From NCBI GenBank assembly GCA_035079385.1, contig JAVHKY010000046.1, positions 496,001 to 560,000 of the forward strand: DNA of 64,000 bases. Direction: 5' to 3'. Position numbers and translations under genes: made by a program. How positions within the stretch are numbered: the first letter of the stretch is position 1; each line of letters begins with the position of its first letter. This DNA comes from Aspidiotus rigidus. Its lineage: Eukaryota > Arthropoda > Insecta > Hemiptera > Diaspididae. Under the pieces are notes generated by a model. The model was given only the letters and a program-made list of their open reading frames with translations, was not told the DNA's origin and searched no databases. Of this stretch, positions 27,480 to 39,778 are shown one piece after another.

Positions 27480-28600
27480 TTGCGTGTGCGACAAGGTAAC
27501 CCAGCATCATGTGTATAATGTTCAACATCTATATGGATCAGATCACTACTGAACTGCTACCTATCCTGCTACAAAGATTCTATTACGTGATTCCCGGATA
27601 CTTTTCAACGCTGAACACGAATCCGTTTGTCCGTTTTTTGCTAGCACGTCACAATTTTTAGTAATCACGATTAAAGTTCTCGTTTACTTGCCGTGCGTCG
27701 TCGCGAAACACATTGACGATAGCAGCGTCGCTATCGAAAACGTTCGTTACGTTCCGCGACAGCGCGCGGCAAGTAGACGAGAATACTTGTTATGATGACG
27801 TGAATATTTATCGTGATTACTAAAAATTGTGACGTGCTAGCAAAAAACGGACAACGGATTCGTGTTCAGCGTTGAAAAGTATCCAAGAATCACATAATAG
27901 AATCTTTGTCGTAACAGGATGGCTGTCGCCATACTAATGGAAAATGAAGGGTGGTGCACAACCTGGAAATAATAGCAAAGAAATATGACATGAAAATATC
28001 ACCAGAAAAAACAAAGGTGATGGCTTTCATAGGAAAAGAACCCAAGCGATCAAAAATAATGATAAACGAAAAAATAGTGGAATAGGTCAATACGTTCAAA
28101 TATTTGGGCACAGACCTATCGTACTTGGGAGAGGTCGACGTGGACAAGAAAATTGCCAAATTCCTCAGGGTTTCTGATACCATAAATCAAATTATGCCCA
28201 CGCGTACTATAAGACGTGAAACACGAGTAGGTACGAGTATACAATACTTTTGCTATGCCGAAGTTGACGTACGCCTGTGAGGTGTGGGCACTAAAAAAAC
28301 GGGACAAGCAGAGATTAACTGCCGCAGAAATGCAATTTATGCGAAGATCGGCTGGCTACACACTGCGAGACAGAAAACGTAATGAGGAGATATACTAAAG
28401 GAGCTGGATGTAACCCCGATACTCAATAGAGTGAAGAATTACCGAAGGAAATGGCGAGACCACGTTGGTTGGATGGATGAGGAACGTTCACCCAAATTGA
28501 TTCAGCGATGTACGCAGGTGGGCAAAAGATCACGAGGACGCCCAAGAAAAAGATTGGGCGATACATCCGCGTCATCATCTTCTGCCGAGGTTATACCGCA
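27480..28600 (+). pseudogene. LINE reverse transcriptase C-terminal remnant
   Basis: Starts with GVRQGNPASCV, a decayed RT motif normally followed by the active site. After an inserted MITE it continues as NLEIIAKKYDMKISPEKTKV and VNTFKYLGTDLSY, then TYACEVWALKK-type and RRSAGYTLRDRKRNEE-type segments in shifted frames. It ends NYRRKWRDHVGWMDEERSPK and GKRSRGRPRKRLGD. This series is the well-known C-terminal half of many insect LINE RTs. Several stops; the clade was not resolved. Confidence 0.75.
27566..27921. mobile_element. MITE with long TIRs inside the LINE remnant
   Basis: Arms of about 95 bp: AAAGATTCTATTACGTGATT, CAACGCTGAACACGAATCCG and GCTAGCACGTCACAATTTTT on the left recur inverted on the right. 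The centre is GC-richer (CGCGACAGCGCGCGGC). It belongs to a family with the elements at 35614-36019 and 38412-39321 (shared AACGCTGA...CCGTT...CCGTTTTT block). The host LINE frame is interrupted just before its active site. Confidence 0.7.
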
Positions 28601-28884
28601 GACGAGTCACTAGACCAGTGGTGACGAAAGTACGGCCCGCCGGCACGTAACAAGAAAGAAAAATAAGAAAAAAAAAATCGAAATAGCATGAAACTCGATG
28701 ATGAAGTACTGAAAGTTTGTTTTTGATGGCAAATTAAGAAATAAGAATTTTGTAAATGCATTTTTTTGGCCCACAATTTTTTTTTTCATCGCATCCGGCC
28801 CTCGTCTTGAAAAGTTTCGCCACCACTGCACTAGATCTACGCGTGTGATTGGATACGACGACGACGACATTTATCTCATAGAAC

Positions 28885-29100
28885 TACTCATGTGTTCATC
28901 GAAAAATTGTAGGTGCACAACTTCAGATATGGGCAAGATTGTAATAAGTTGGCCAAGTTTAAAAAAAAGAAAATCCATTCAATAGTTTTGGACGAGAAGC
29001 GCGAACAAATTTTGAAACATTCATTTTTCTATAACCTCTAAAACGCCTCTCCCTTGTTACTATTGTGATAGGTGTAAAACTTGTTTTTCTACAAAAATTG
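28885..29100 (+). repeat. Short diverged copy of the 26.5/54.0 kb repeat family
   Basis: CACAACTTCAGATATGGGCA, TAACCTCTAAAACGCC and TTTTCTACAAAAATTGG correspond in order to segments of the repeat at 26565-27390. Heavily diverged. Confidence 0.4.
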
Positions 29101-29170
29101 GTTAAAATTTTGCTCTTGTTGAGCCACGTAAGACGTAAAAAAAAGACATGAAAATTTTCAATTCGGAGCT

Positions 29171-29280
29171 CGTTCAATGTAAACAAATGTGCAATCTGAA
29201 AAATCAAGTGGTAGTGGTGTACGTACTTTATGACCACCACCACTTGATTTTTCGGATTGCACATTTGTTTACATTGAACG
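29171..29280. repeat. 110-nt near-perfect hairpin
   Basis: Two 48-nt arms (29171-29218, 29233-29280) match at 46 positions around a 14-nt loop. It is compatible with a hairpin RNA precursor or a recent foldback insertion. No coding sequence overlaps. Confidence 0.7.
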
Positions 29281-29299
29281 AGAATACCTCTAGCGCGTT

Positions 29300-31980
29300 A
29301 CGTGTATTGTGATGAAGAACCTTTTATCATTCAACAGGTTCATTCTTGGTTCATATTGGGCCTCGTGAGCTGATATAAATACATAATTATTATGATTCGG
29401 TACATCTCGTTGAATTATTCTGGCTATCAAGTCAAAAGAAGCTTAGAGAAGAGGCAACACACTTGGACGGTTTTATAGGTACCTACTCATAAAGAGTGCT
29501 TCGTAAAAATAGGTTAATTCACTCTTTCTGCAAAAAAAAATATTCCAAAAAATGGTTTTAGTGGTTGAGATAGGTACCTAACTATTTGTATGATACTATC
29601 TGATTTGAGAACACCAAGTGTTTGTAGTCCGTAAGAATAACGTCATCAATTGGAGCAACTCATGGTAACTTATAACAAACTAATTTTTGTTGGGTATAAG
29701 TACTTTACGCACTTTATATACAAAAATTAATTTCTTGTCTCAGCTGTCCCCCCAAAAAATTTGTATCTCAGGTGGAACTGTTTTCAGTGTATTACGAGTA
29801 GGTAATTGATATGATAAAATAACAGGTAAAATTAACTTTTTCTGATGATATTTCACTTTCCGTATTGTAAAACCTTGTTTTAGGTATCGTTACTGCTGAC
29901 TAATTTGTTTTCAAACACAAATTCAGCGATCTAGGAAGTGCATCTACCTATCAAAACTAGAACGTGACAGTTAGCCTACCTACTTAGATTTTAACAAAAA
30001 ATATAGTTTTATTATTAAACGGAGTAATCATAATATTATACGCAAACCACATGCTTGGGTGAATAAGTAATATGTCCTAGTCGTCGCGTTTTCTACTCGA
30101 ACTTAGTAAGTTACCTACAAAGGATAGTGTGAAATAAATTACTCCTAAATTTACAATCATTATAGGTAACGCATAAAATAAAACTATTTAATCAGAAATA
30201 CATTTTTATTCGTATACCTGTAATATTGAGTGATTAGGTATAGCTTAGGTAAGCAGTATAATATTAGTTTCTTACTTACAATAAAACAGTACCTAGGTAT
30301 GTATGAATACATACAGCGAAGAAGAACTTGTGCGATGCGATATACAAGTACTGGTACCTCGTACTTATGAACAATTACAAGTAGGGAAAGAGTAAACAAT
30401 ATTGTAGGCCGTCTGTCTGCAATATGGTTGATTGCGATCGAACGGATGTATCACATGAAAAAATTTCATCAAACGGCCATGAGACATTGATTCCATGATC
30501 GTTGAGCTCTACTTATCCTAAATAAGATGCTCTACGGCCAAGGCGACGGGAAAAAGAGGGTCACGTCTCTCGTAATACATACTTTCCTCTTCCGGATAGT
30601 ACTTAGTTATGAATGTCAATGTCGCAAGGAAAAAAAAGACATAATAAATAAAAAATACCACAAGATCATAATGATGATAATTCCGTCTTTTAATTCTTAT
30701 GATAGTTTTACAACATCCAATCTCCTTGAAGGACGTTGTTGATGGCCTACAAAATTGCGTCTATCGCGCGAGGAAAGGTGCCTAATATTATTGTTTGAAT
30801 TTCAAGTTTGGAGGCTGACGAGAAAGAATAAGAATAAGTTGCAAAATAATGTGACGATTATCGCTGCTTCTAGGTGAAGTAATAGGTACGTTTATAACCT
30901 ACAGACATGGCTTGTTCATTTAAGTAAACAATTTAGCAAAGAACTAGACAAGGATACTTGACTAAGTGCATCATCCAGGCTTCTGCTTTAGGGTGTGTTT
31001 GTTTACTTTTTATCGTAGAAATTCGACGAGGAAAAATTACAATTATTACCTGTAGGCTATATAGAACGCATGCGTGCACGTAATGTTGAAAAAATATTTT
31101 AAAATTCAATTTTTTGTCGACAAATTTCGGAATTACACAATCATTATGTCTCACAAGTAGGTACTGAATTTAGACAAAAAATTGTGGGAAAGCTGCAATA
31201 AGCTTGTAGCGATCAGGACATTTTGTGTGATATCGAATTTACCCCTTATCGAATTATTTTTTTTCTTTTCTTCTGTATTAATACTGACGATGTGTAGATA
31301 CTACAAACATTCATGAATTATCTAAACGATCTCTTTACATTTCTTAACGTATCAGTCTATCTAAGCTGCGAGCACGACTCCGGCTCAAGATTGTTTCTGG
31401 CTGGGAATACCGCGTAGGTACCGAATTCACTCGTTCATTTTATTGTTCTCACAATGCTACATTTTTTGCGACTCTGCCCGTGAAAGCTTCTGTGTTTCGC
31501 TATTAATTTTTTTTTGTATCAGTGTGTGTAACTTCTTATGAGTGAAGTCTCGAATATATTTGTATTGCCCAGCGAAAAAAATTAACTTCTTTACGGGCTT
31601 TGTAGCTAGCCGCGATAATAACTACCATGCGTCTGAAAGTAGTGCGTCGGGTCTTAGTGACTTTTCACGCGGGAAAGGTGTTTCTCAACTGACCTTGTTT
31701 TTTCATCGCCGATTTCAACGTCATCGGCGAAAAATAGGCCCTACCGATTCATCCGAGTCCAAACCGTCACCTACGCATCAATTTTCACCAATTTTTTTTT
31801 TTTTTTTGTTCCAACCATATTTATCAAATACCAAATAATAGTGATAATGAAAATAATATAACAAAACATAAGAACAGAATACATAATAGTAAGTACAAAA
31901 AAATAACAGTAAGAACTCAAAAAAATGAAAAATATGTAATTAGAAAATAATAAAAAAATAATAATAGTGATAGAAAAAAA
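29300..31980. other. No supported feature
   Basis: AT-rich DNA with frequent GTAGGTACCTA-like words and only short, unrecognised frames. A small hairpin TCGCCGAT/ATCGGCGA occurs near 31709-31733. Confidence 0.4.
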
Positions 31981-31984
31981 AAAT

Positions 31985-33140
31985 TAGAGTGCGCAAACAC
32001 AGTGTCCAAATCCGGTTCTAACGTGCGCAAAGCGTCGACTACGGAACAAGAAATGTTGTTGGATTTTAGAGCACAGCAAAAAAATGGTTTACGCAATGGA
32101 AAGAATGTAATCACGGCAAAATGAGGATCCCACAGCAAAGAAAATAATGCACAGTAAAAGGTCGCATTGAACAGCAAATTAAGGATTGCGCAGAAAATAA
32201 TATATACAGCCTCAAAAAAAAATTGAACAGCAAAATGCGTTAATTCAGCAGTAGACTGCTCAAGTAAAAAAATAAAATAAAATCAGTCAAGAGTCTAAAA
32301 TAAAATCCGTTGAAAGTCTAGAACAAAATAAAATCTGTCAAAAATCTAAAATAAAATCTGTCCAAAATCTGAAATACAATAAAATTAAATAAAGTTGAGG
32401 AGACTAGAACCCTGACTAGAACCCTGACTAGAACGAAGAAATAAAACATAATAATCATTGCACTAACAGAGCTTTCTTTGCCTTCGCCGGGCGTCCTCGT
32501 TTACGTTTCTGCCCTAGGGGTACATTGCCTGACGAAGAACGTCGCAAAGTTCCTGGCGAATGAGCATACCCAGAGAATGTTTGCACGTTAAATGTTTTAG
32601 AAAAAAGGGACATGAACAAAACAAATCCGTTGTGGCATTACGATTGATACGAATTTGCCAAACCCCATACTGGTATTTTTTGAGTTCATAAAAGCTTTTC
32701 CACCCTTTCTTTTTTGAGATCAGTGTAAATAGAACCGTCTTCGATATTGGCGGCCAAAACTGCTCAATGTTGTATAAAATACCAAAGTCATTCCTTCCTC
32801 TTCATCAAGTTTTAAGACTTTTGTGTTCTAGCTACGACGTGTACATGAATCATCTTTTCAAAGTTCAGAACCTAATCTTACTGTTCTTGAAGTTGCCTAT
32901 CATGATTTTTCAGAAGGCGGGCATATTTGTGTCAAAAACCGAGTGATTTGAGGTGAGAAAAATTTAATTGCTGTTGAGCATCGACTCTTCATTTCAATAT
33001 TATTTTGCTGCTGAAAAAATATTATTCTTAATGTTCCACCAATTCTATTTACTGTGTACCATTGCTGTTCATTTCATACTTTTTTTAACTGTGTTTTCTC
33101 ATTTCTTTCTGCTGCTCACAAATTTGCTGTTCAAACATTC
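31985..33140 (-). mobile_element. MULE remnant A with phased CAGCAAA subterminal arrays
   Basis: A MULE transposase C-terminal fragment (32455-32800, minus) is flanked on the left (about 31993-32250) by CAGCAAA-type motifs and on the right (about 32965-33135) by the complementary TTGCTG(T/C) motifs, spaced about 19-20 bp. The inverted symmetry suggests these arrays are the terminal inverted repeats of the element. A-rich tandem units (TCTAAAATAAAATC) lie at about 32260-32390, between left array and gene fragment. Confidence 0.6.
32455..32800 (-). pseudogene. MULE transposase C-terminal fragment with SWIM-type finger
   Basis: The minus-strand translation reads KGWKSFYELKKYQYGVWQIR, then CSCPFFLKHLTCKHSLGMLI, a SWIM-type CxCxnCxH finger, and after a frameshift SGNVPLGQKRKRGRPAKAKK, an AT-hook-like basic tail. 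The order is the same as in the fragment at 51485-52262. The catalytic core is absent. Confidence 0.65.
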
Positions 33141-33173
33141 TTTTTTGATGCGCGATTATAGGTAATTAACCCA

Positions 33174-33900
33174 ATGTTAATGCCCAATTTATCATCGTCC
33201 ACTATTGCAGTACATAAGATGGCAGTGCAGCAAATAAAATTAAATGATTTTTCGAAGGTCAATCCGTCATTGTGGTTTATAACGGCAGAAACCATTTTCA
33301 ATACCCATAATATTGAGACAGAGAGAAAACTTTTGTATGTCATAAAAATGCTAATGCTCAAACAGGTGGAACAAATCCAGTCGGCCACTGAGTTAACGCG
33401 CGATACCGATGCTAATGCTATTACAGCGGTTCAGAGGAAAAAAAGAAAAAGTTGAGAAAATTATTTGATAGTTCGTCAATCACGGTTGATCAGAAACCAA
33501 GTTAAATCCTCACCCTTATCATTAAGTACCACCGTAGCTTGTCTGTAGGAGAACCCGCAATAAAAGAGTTGTGATGGTTAAAGCTTGGTGATGATGTGAA
33601 ACCATACCTCACAGATTGCAGAAACCTTCCTCTCACTGTACTTCCCAAACACGCGGACTCCATTTTCCAACTACCTAATTCGCTAATGTATAACACAGCC
33701 CGCAAAAATTAGCGCTGTAGATAATTTGCCTCTCATATCGGCTCTCAATAGTCTTCAAGCCGCAATATTCCCACACTCAAACTCAAGCAGTCGTGCTCTA
33801 AAGCACGCAGTCGTTCTCGAGATTGTTGGTCAAGTCACTCGCATAGACGGTCTAGGTAACACTCACCGGACTTGTGCAGGACTTTACAACAGGGATTCGG
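33174..33900 (+). pseudogene. Gag fragment of a Ty3/gypsy-type retrotransposon
   Basis: IKLNDFSKVNPSLWFITAETIFNTHNI and ETERKLLYVIKML resemble the gag core (xxFWxxxPxLWFxxxExxF) of insect gypsy elements. After a stop at 33455, KLRKLFDSSSITVDQKPS and further pieces (LPLTVLPKHAD) continue the gag-like order with frameshifts. No pol is attached. It abuts MULE remnant A. Confidence 0.55.
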
Positions 33901-35613
33901 AGTAGTGAGTCACATAACCGAAAGGGTAGGGTGATGTGAAAGAGCGGTTGTTAGCTCCTATACTCTGCAACAACTCAGTTACTGATGACGTTTCAGATTC
34001 CACTTTGGAAGTGGTTCTATTGCTGTTATTAGACAGTGTCCCAGGTGTCACCTGACCCTCTATTCCGAATCCCTGCTTTACAATCGCCGCCACCCAGATA
34101 TCAATAGTCTTCCTCACATTTTTTTTCTGCTTTTTGTGCTGAAGCATCGGTCACTCTGTACAAAGGCATGTGCTGGAAAAGCAAAACGACTCAAATAATT
34201 CCAGCATTCACTTTTACATTCCTCAAACGCTGCAGAAGCCTGAACTTAATCCCCGATCATCAAGTCCCGCACTTAATATTTTGTTTTATGTTATCAATGA
34301 CTGAATTGTACTTCTTTTCTCTTTTCATATTATCCTGTAGTCGTAGGTTAGACTGTATTCGTGTTTTTCACCTGAAATATTTTTTTTTACAATTTTTATC
34401 TTATGCTTCTATTCAAAATCCGCAAAAATTGATATACAAACAAAAATTGGAAACTTGCAGCATTAGGTATTGACACGAACGTATATTAGACGTGTTTGTT
34501 ATTGTCGCATGAGTTGTGTCAGTTGATATAATCCACGCTAGGAGCGTTGCAAGGTATACTAAGCAGGAAAACTACATGAATGCTATGTAATGTAAATTCA
34601 TCAATTTTTAAAAATTCGTAGAGGAATCAGGTATTAACCTAAAAATCTGAAACTGGGTACGAATAGACAACTCACTATGCTCTACTTATTTAAAAAAAAA
34701 ATTATCTTCTTAGGTGAATTTCTTCATCTTTTACAACCCTCGAAAATTTTGTCAATATTAGGGTACCTCCGATAAGGTTCCGACACAGGTGGGGTGTGGA
34801 AGGTATTCAACCGATCGCTGCGAGCGTAGCGGAATTCCGTATGAATTAACACAGTTTGTGCGACAGAAATTTTGCGTCGTGTCAATACCTCTATAATTAG
34901 TGTGAATGCCTTACAAAGTAGAATGAACGTATATCTGCACATCGACAATCAGCAAAACTGGGTATTTTGTTATAGTTGAAGGATCTCTTTTCCACAGATT
35001 GTAGATACGCCCATCCTACTTTGTGTGACAGATTAACGCAGAATTGTTCTCCACCTGACAATAACGTGCTCACCTCTACAACCATGACCGAGTGAAGCTT
35101 TAGCTGGTTAAATGGTCATAACCGTGATGACCAAATTGGCAATCGGTTGTACACGGTCACCGTTGAATTTTAAAATAGAATATTACAGTTATTGGGGTTA
35201 CAGTTACAGCTCCACATTTTCCTCATTCATGGTTATATAGCTACAGTTATAGATTATGCAGCCCACAATACGTTATCCTGGTCACGGTCAAAATTAATTT
35301 TTTACATTCGGTCATGGCGGTTATAAACGGTCACAATTATGAGCCCTACCTATTTTTATTATAATATAATTAAAGTATCAAATTAGAACGTCACTATTTT
35401 TGAAATTTGTGAAAAATTATGTCAACCTTGACCATAACCGCGATGACCGTCATAATCAGATGAAAAAATGTAGGCCTATTTTAACCGCAACCGCAATGAC
35501 TGTATTCCAACGGTGAGATACTTCATAACTGTAACTGTTATAACCAAATGGGGAGCCGTTTGCTCCGATCATAACCCTAGGCCTATAACCAATTGAAGAA
35601 AGGTTTATTGATA
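33901..35613. other. No gene seen; simple internal repeats
   Basis: An unrecognised minus-strand frame lies at 33884-34147. From 35100 to 35570 the DNA repeats variants of ATAACCG(T/C)GATGACCG in both orientations, a low-complexity array of unknown origin. Confidence 0.4.
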
Positions 35614-36019
35614 ACACTACCTACACAACAAAAAAAGACAAAGATTGAAAAATGCATGAACAAAACTATACAATTCTAAAAGTATTTTCGACGCTGATCA
35701 CAATGCCGTTGACCGTTTTTCAAAATTGGCTCTGGTTATCGAGATTATTCGAGAAATAATCATATCAAAATTCCCCCAAATTGTAGCGACGCGCAGTGTA
35801 GGTATGTTCTCGTAATCGCGAAAATTGATGGCTGGGTAACATACCTACTCGTAGGTACCTACAATGCGCGTTGCTACAATTCGTGGGAACTCGATATGAT
35901 CATTTCTCGATAACCAGAGCCAATTTTGAAAAACGGTCAACGGCATTCCGATCAGCGTTGAAAATACTCTTAGAATCGTATAATTTCATTTTTCAATTCT
36001 TTTTTCTGTTGTATAGTGT
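35614..36019. mobile_element. MITE, same family as 27566 and 38412
   Basis: Arms include ACACTA...ACAACA ends, GATTGAAAAATG-like DNA and CGCTGATC...AATGCCGTTGACCGTTTTT followed by AAAATTGGCTCTGGTTATCG, all recurring inverted near 35890-36019. The centre holds a second inverted pair around GCAACGCGC-like DNA. Non-coding. Confidence 0.65.
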
Positions 36020-36406
36020 AACCATAACTGCAATGAGCGTTAAATCTTCATTCGGTTATGAGCCCTATTTTAAACACCTTTTTTCCAAGGCTGCTCAGCC
36101 ATCAAAATGGCTGAACACTTAGATGAAAGCTAACGTTTCCAAACGACTGGCTTCAGCTAACAGCAAATGGCTGACGGGTCCTCATTTGCTAGCCAACGGC
36201 TAGGTAACAGCTAAAAATGTTCATATGGGTATCATTTTACAGGTTATTTGGAGCTCTATCTACTGGCAACTATTTAACTGAAGTGTAATTTCCGTTTCCC
36301 GCATAAATGCTATCAAAAAAACCAAAAATCAAAGGAAAATTCAAAATTTGGACTTGTTCGGGCTTCAACTTTAATATAGAATTATTATCGAATTAATATT
36401 TGATTT

Positions 36407-36578
36407 AGGAGGGGGGTAGTTAGTAAATGAGAATACAAGCGAAAAATTTGGTCACCTCGTCGGGATCCGTACCCGAGACCTTTCGCTTGCCGGGCGACTA
36501 CTCTAACTGCTGAGCTACGAGATCAAACGTTTTCGCTTTAATTCTCAAATACCAACATCCACCAACTACCCCCCTCCT
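36407..36578 (-). mobile_element. Small TIR element carrying a tRNA-like sequence
   Basis: Perfect 15-bp inverted ends AGGAGGGGGGTAGTT (36407-36421) and AACTACCCCCCTCCT (36564-36578), with further inverted similarity (GAGAAT...AAGCGAAAA). It encloses a tRNA-like stretch on the minus strand. The right flank (TATACGTGCGGG on the minus strand) is also present beside the related element at 40111, so the full element may be longer. Confidence 0.65.
36452..36524 (-). pseudogene. tRNA-like sequence (pol III A and B boxes)
   Basis: The minus strand has TAGCTCAGCAGTTAGAG (D-arm, A-box-like) and GGTACGGATCC (B-box-like, one change from GGTTCGANTCC). The acceptor strands pair imperfectly and the anticodon loop would be CCGGCAA with C instead of U33. 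It is not a credible functional tRNA; more likely a SINE-type head. Confidence 0.6.
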
Positions 36579-38006
36579 GAATATTATTCCCGCACGTATA
36601 AAATCATTGTCTTTCGTTTTTAATATTTGATACCACAGCCGTCAAATTGAAAGTATCGTTGACAATTGTTGGATGCCATGGAATACATTAGGCCTATATA
36701 TAGCCTGAAGGTTTTACAGAGTAAAATAATCATGATAAAATGAAGAAATGTTATCTTCTGTTGAACACCAATTACCCAGAGCCAATTGGAAGGCACAACC
36801 TACAGTGCACAGTCATTCCTTTCTTCGCACTTTCATAACAATTGAGAAAATTCTAGGACCAATAGACAGTGTGTATTATTTACACATAGAAAGTGACAAG
36901 AGTAAAGTGGCTAGATGAGCTTCCATGTACAATCTCACAAAATTTCTTTCAGAAATTTTATCATACATACCTAGTTCACAATAGTATCAACATACCAACA
37001 TCTGCAATCCAGGCTACCATTTAGAGGGAAGCTGGAGAAAATTGATTACAGTATAGGCCAGTCTTCAAACTGGTTTCTTACAGTTCCTAGGATATCTATT
37101 TTAATGAATCATATCAGAATCAATTTCACTTTTGATGTAAATTATTCATATATTAATTAGGTACCTATTTGTTATTTTTCAATAGGTACTTGATTCAATT
37201 ACTTATATATTGATTCCCTTATTTTTGACTTCTCTCAACTTCAAATACGTATGGATATTTACAGTACGCATACCTATTGGATGAGCGAAATGAATGAATG
37301 ATTTAAATTATACGTAGGTAGCATAGTACTTATTCCTTTAATACTTGAACATGAAATTAATACCGGTACTATTATTATAAACTGGGATGTACCTATTTAT
37401 TCATCGTTGTCGCGAAATAGTATTCTAATGATGTGAGATGAATTCTTAAAATTGTTTGGAACTTATGAACGAACTTAAAGAGCGAAACAATTAATGATCG
37501 TAGAATATCTTAGTAAACTTGTAATCATATGAAATCAATATCAAGCTACAATGTATTATTTATTACAAAAGACAATGATTTACTGTTATTTCTTATTACT
37601 GATACTTCTTGCGTCGATAAACTACGTCGTTATTCAAGGTTTCATGCATTCTTAATTATACAATTGACAAAATTGTTGTTGTCCGTTTTTTTTTTTTATT
37701 AAAGTGAAGCTAAGTATAATTTTCAAAAACACTCAAAATGAGTATGTTCGTCTGCCATATTATTGTTCCCTAGCCTCAAAACTAATGTTCATCTTATATT
37801 TTCCAATAGAAAATAATATTCTACATTAACTTCATAGGATATTTTTCAAAATTACAGTTGCGGTAGCATTCATTAATTTGACAATCTCCAATTATGTGTC
37901 ATGGAAAAATCATGTTTCCTGAATGATTATTTAAAATGAATTCATTCTTGATATAAATTACTTCTGATTAGACTGAGTTATTGTGATGTCATTTTTTTGG
38001 CAAGAG
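36579..38006. other. No supported feature
   Basis: AT-rich intergenic sequence, apart from about 50 bp of element flank at its left edge; no coding signal or repeat recognised. Confidence 0.4.
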
Positions 38007-38252
38007 TATTCATTCTGTAGGAAACCTGTGCAACAAGCAAATTGGTTCCCATAAGACCACTTTATTATAAGAAGTAATGCAGGGAATATTATTTTATTTT
38101 TCAAATCTATCAGTCTTTTGGTATCAATCTGGATATTTTTTTTTTGACTGTATTATTTTTCATATTTGGTTGCTCCGCTGTGATCTTTGCTCCGCATGTA
38201 TCTCTTACGGGAACCAAATTGCTTGTTGGACAGATTTCCTGCAGAACGAATA
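38007..38252. mobile_element. 246-bp MITE
   Basis: Inverted ends of about 48 bp: TATTCATTCTGTAGGAAACC and AACAAGCAAATTGGTTCCC on the left match the reverse of 38205-38252 with about six differences. The AT-rich interior includes a spurious 65-codon frame. No clear target duplication. Confidence 0.65.
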
Positions 38253-38411
38253 CCAGAGATGTGCGAAAATATAAAATACTAAAATAGAAATACCTATTTT
38301 AAATAGGTAGGTAAATACTTACCATTTTTGTTTTCTATTTAAATAGATTTTTTAAACCTATTTTCTATTTACTATTTAAATAGGATTTGTAAGAACCTAT
38401 TTCTATTTATT

Positions 38412-39321
38412 ACACTACACGACAAATTTCAATTTTTTCGCTGTTCCACAAATACTGTTGAGTGATTCTAGAAGTATTTTCAATGCTGAAAACGATGCCG
38501 TTGGCCGTTTTTTACTAGTAGGTCTAGTTTTTGAGTAACATACGTTTGAAAGTACGAAAAATGCTCAAAATGGTGAACTTCTTGAAGTTACTCTATATTA
38601 TTCTAGCGACGAATTATCGATATAATCATGCGAATTGAGAGCTTAGACCTTCTATAATGAAATCTGAAATTCAATTTGGAATAATGGATATTTTTCGAAA
38701 AGACCTTTCATCTAGAAAGACCTCCCTTTGCAAAGATATTTTTGGAAAACGTGCAGTGGTCACACTGCCAATCCGATCGCGTGGACTTGTACTGCTTTTT
38801 CGTGAGCGAATATTGTTTCTTCGCCATATAATTTTTATTATATCAATGAAGAAAGAACAGAGAAATGAATCACATCGATATTAAGTATAGATCGATAAGC
38901 TACAACGTTATCAATCTTAATTCGGTATGAGGGAGCAACAGAGATTCAGTGTTGCCAAATACAAAACTTTCACGATACAAATAGGAAATTTCCACAAACA
39001 GATAGTGTTCTACAAGAGCTTCTGAAAAATTTAAATAATTTGCTCAATTATCATCAGATTTGTCTGAAAATTCTTCAGTGTATTATCCTACATGTAAATA
39101 ACACAATAGCATCAAAAAACGGATTCAATTCATCTCCTGATTTGCTATATTATGTTGCAAAGTGGCTCTATTTCAGTGATTTTCGAAACTTCAAATGAAC
39201 TTTACAACAAACTGATACCCCCAAGTAGAAAACGGTCAACAGCATCGTAATCAGCGTTGAAAATACTATATTATAAATCATGTATTGGAATGCTTGGAAC
39301 AGAAAGTGTGTCGTGTAGTGT
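38412..39321. mobile_element. 910-bp MITE-like element with TATT target duplication
   Basis: Termini ACACTACACGAC (38412) and GTCGTGTAGTGT (ends 39321), flanked by TATT on both sides (38408-38411, 39322-39325). Further in are the inverted blocks AGTATTTTCAA(T/C)GCTGA and CCGTT(G)(G/A)CCGTTTT shared with the elements at 27566 and 35614. It sits inside an ATTTAAATAGATTTT-type repeat (38280-38410, 39322-39420). No transposase is seen. Confidence 0.7.
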
Positions 39322-39634
39322 TATTTAAATAGATTTTGAAACCTATTTTGCCCATAGCAGAGATGTAAATAACTATTTTTATTTTTTATTTAAATAGATT
39401 TTGAAACCCATTTTGCACATCTCTGACGAGTAATCTTGCCAAAAATTTAGCCTTGTATCGATCTCAATATTCTCAATCGATATTTTTATTATCACAAATA
39501 ACTCAGTCTTATTTGCCGACCTTTGTCACACCAGGCTCGCGGGGTGCTTGTTTTGTGATACAAAAAAGAAGTATTGCTGTTTTAATGCGGCATCGAGTAC
39601 TATATGACCTACATGAATGAGATTTTCAGATTAA

Positions 39635-39778
39635 TATTTGGACTTGACAGAACAGTGACGCGCTAGCGTCGCCACCGTCGCCATTTGCATGTATCCTATG
39701 GTTGATAGGAACAACCAATAGCATGACTTGGAAATGATGTCCACTAGATGTCAGCCACTCCACTATCAAGTCCAAATA
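39635..39778. mobile_element. 144-bp MITE
   Basis: Inverted ends TATTTGGACTTGA (39635-39647) and TCAAGTCCAAATA (39766-39778), with an internal inverted pair CTATGGTTG/CAACCAATAG. Non-coding. Confidence 0.6.
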
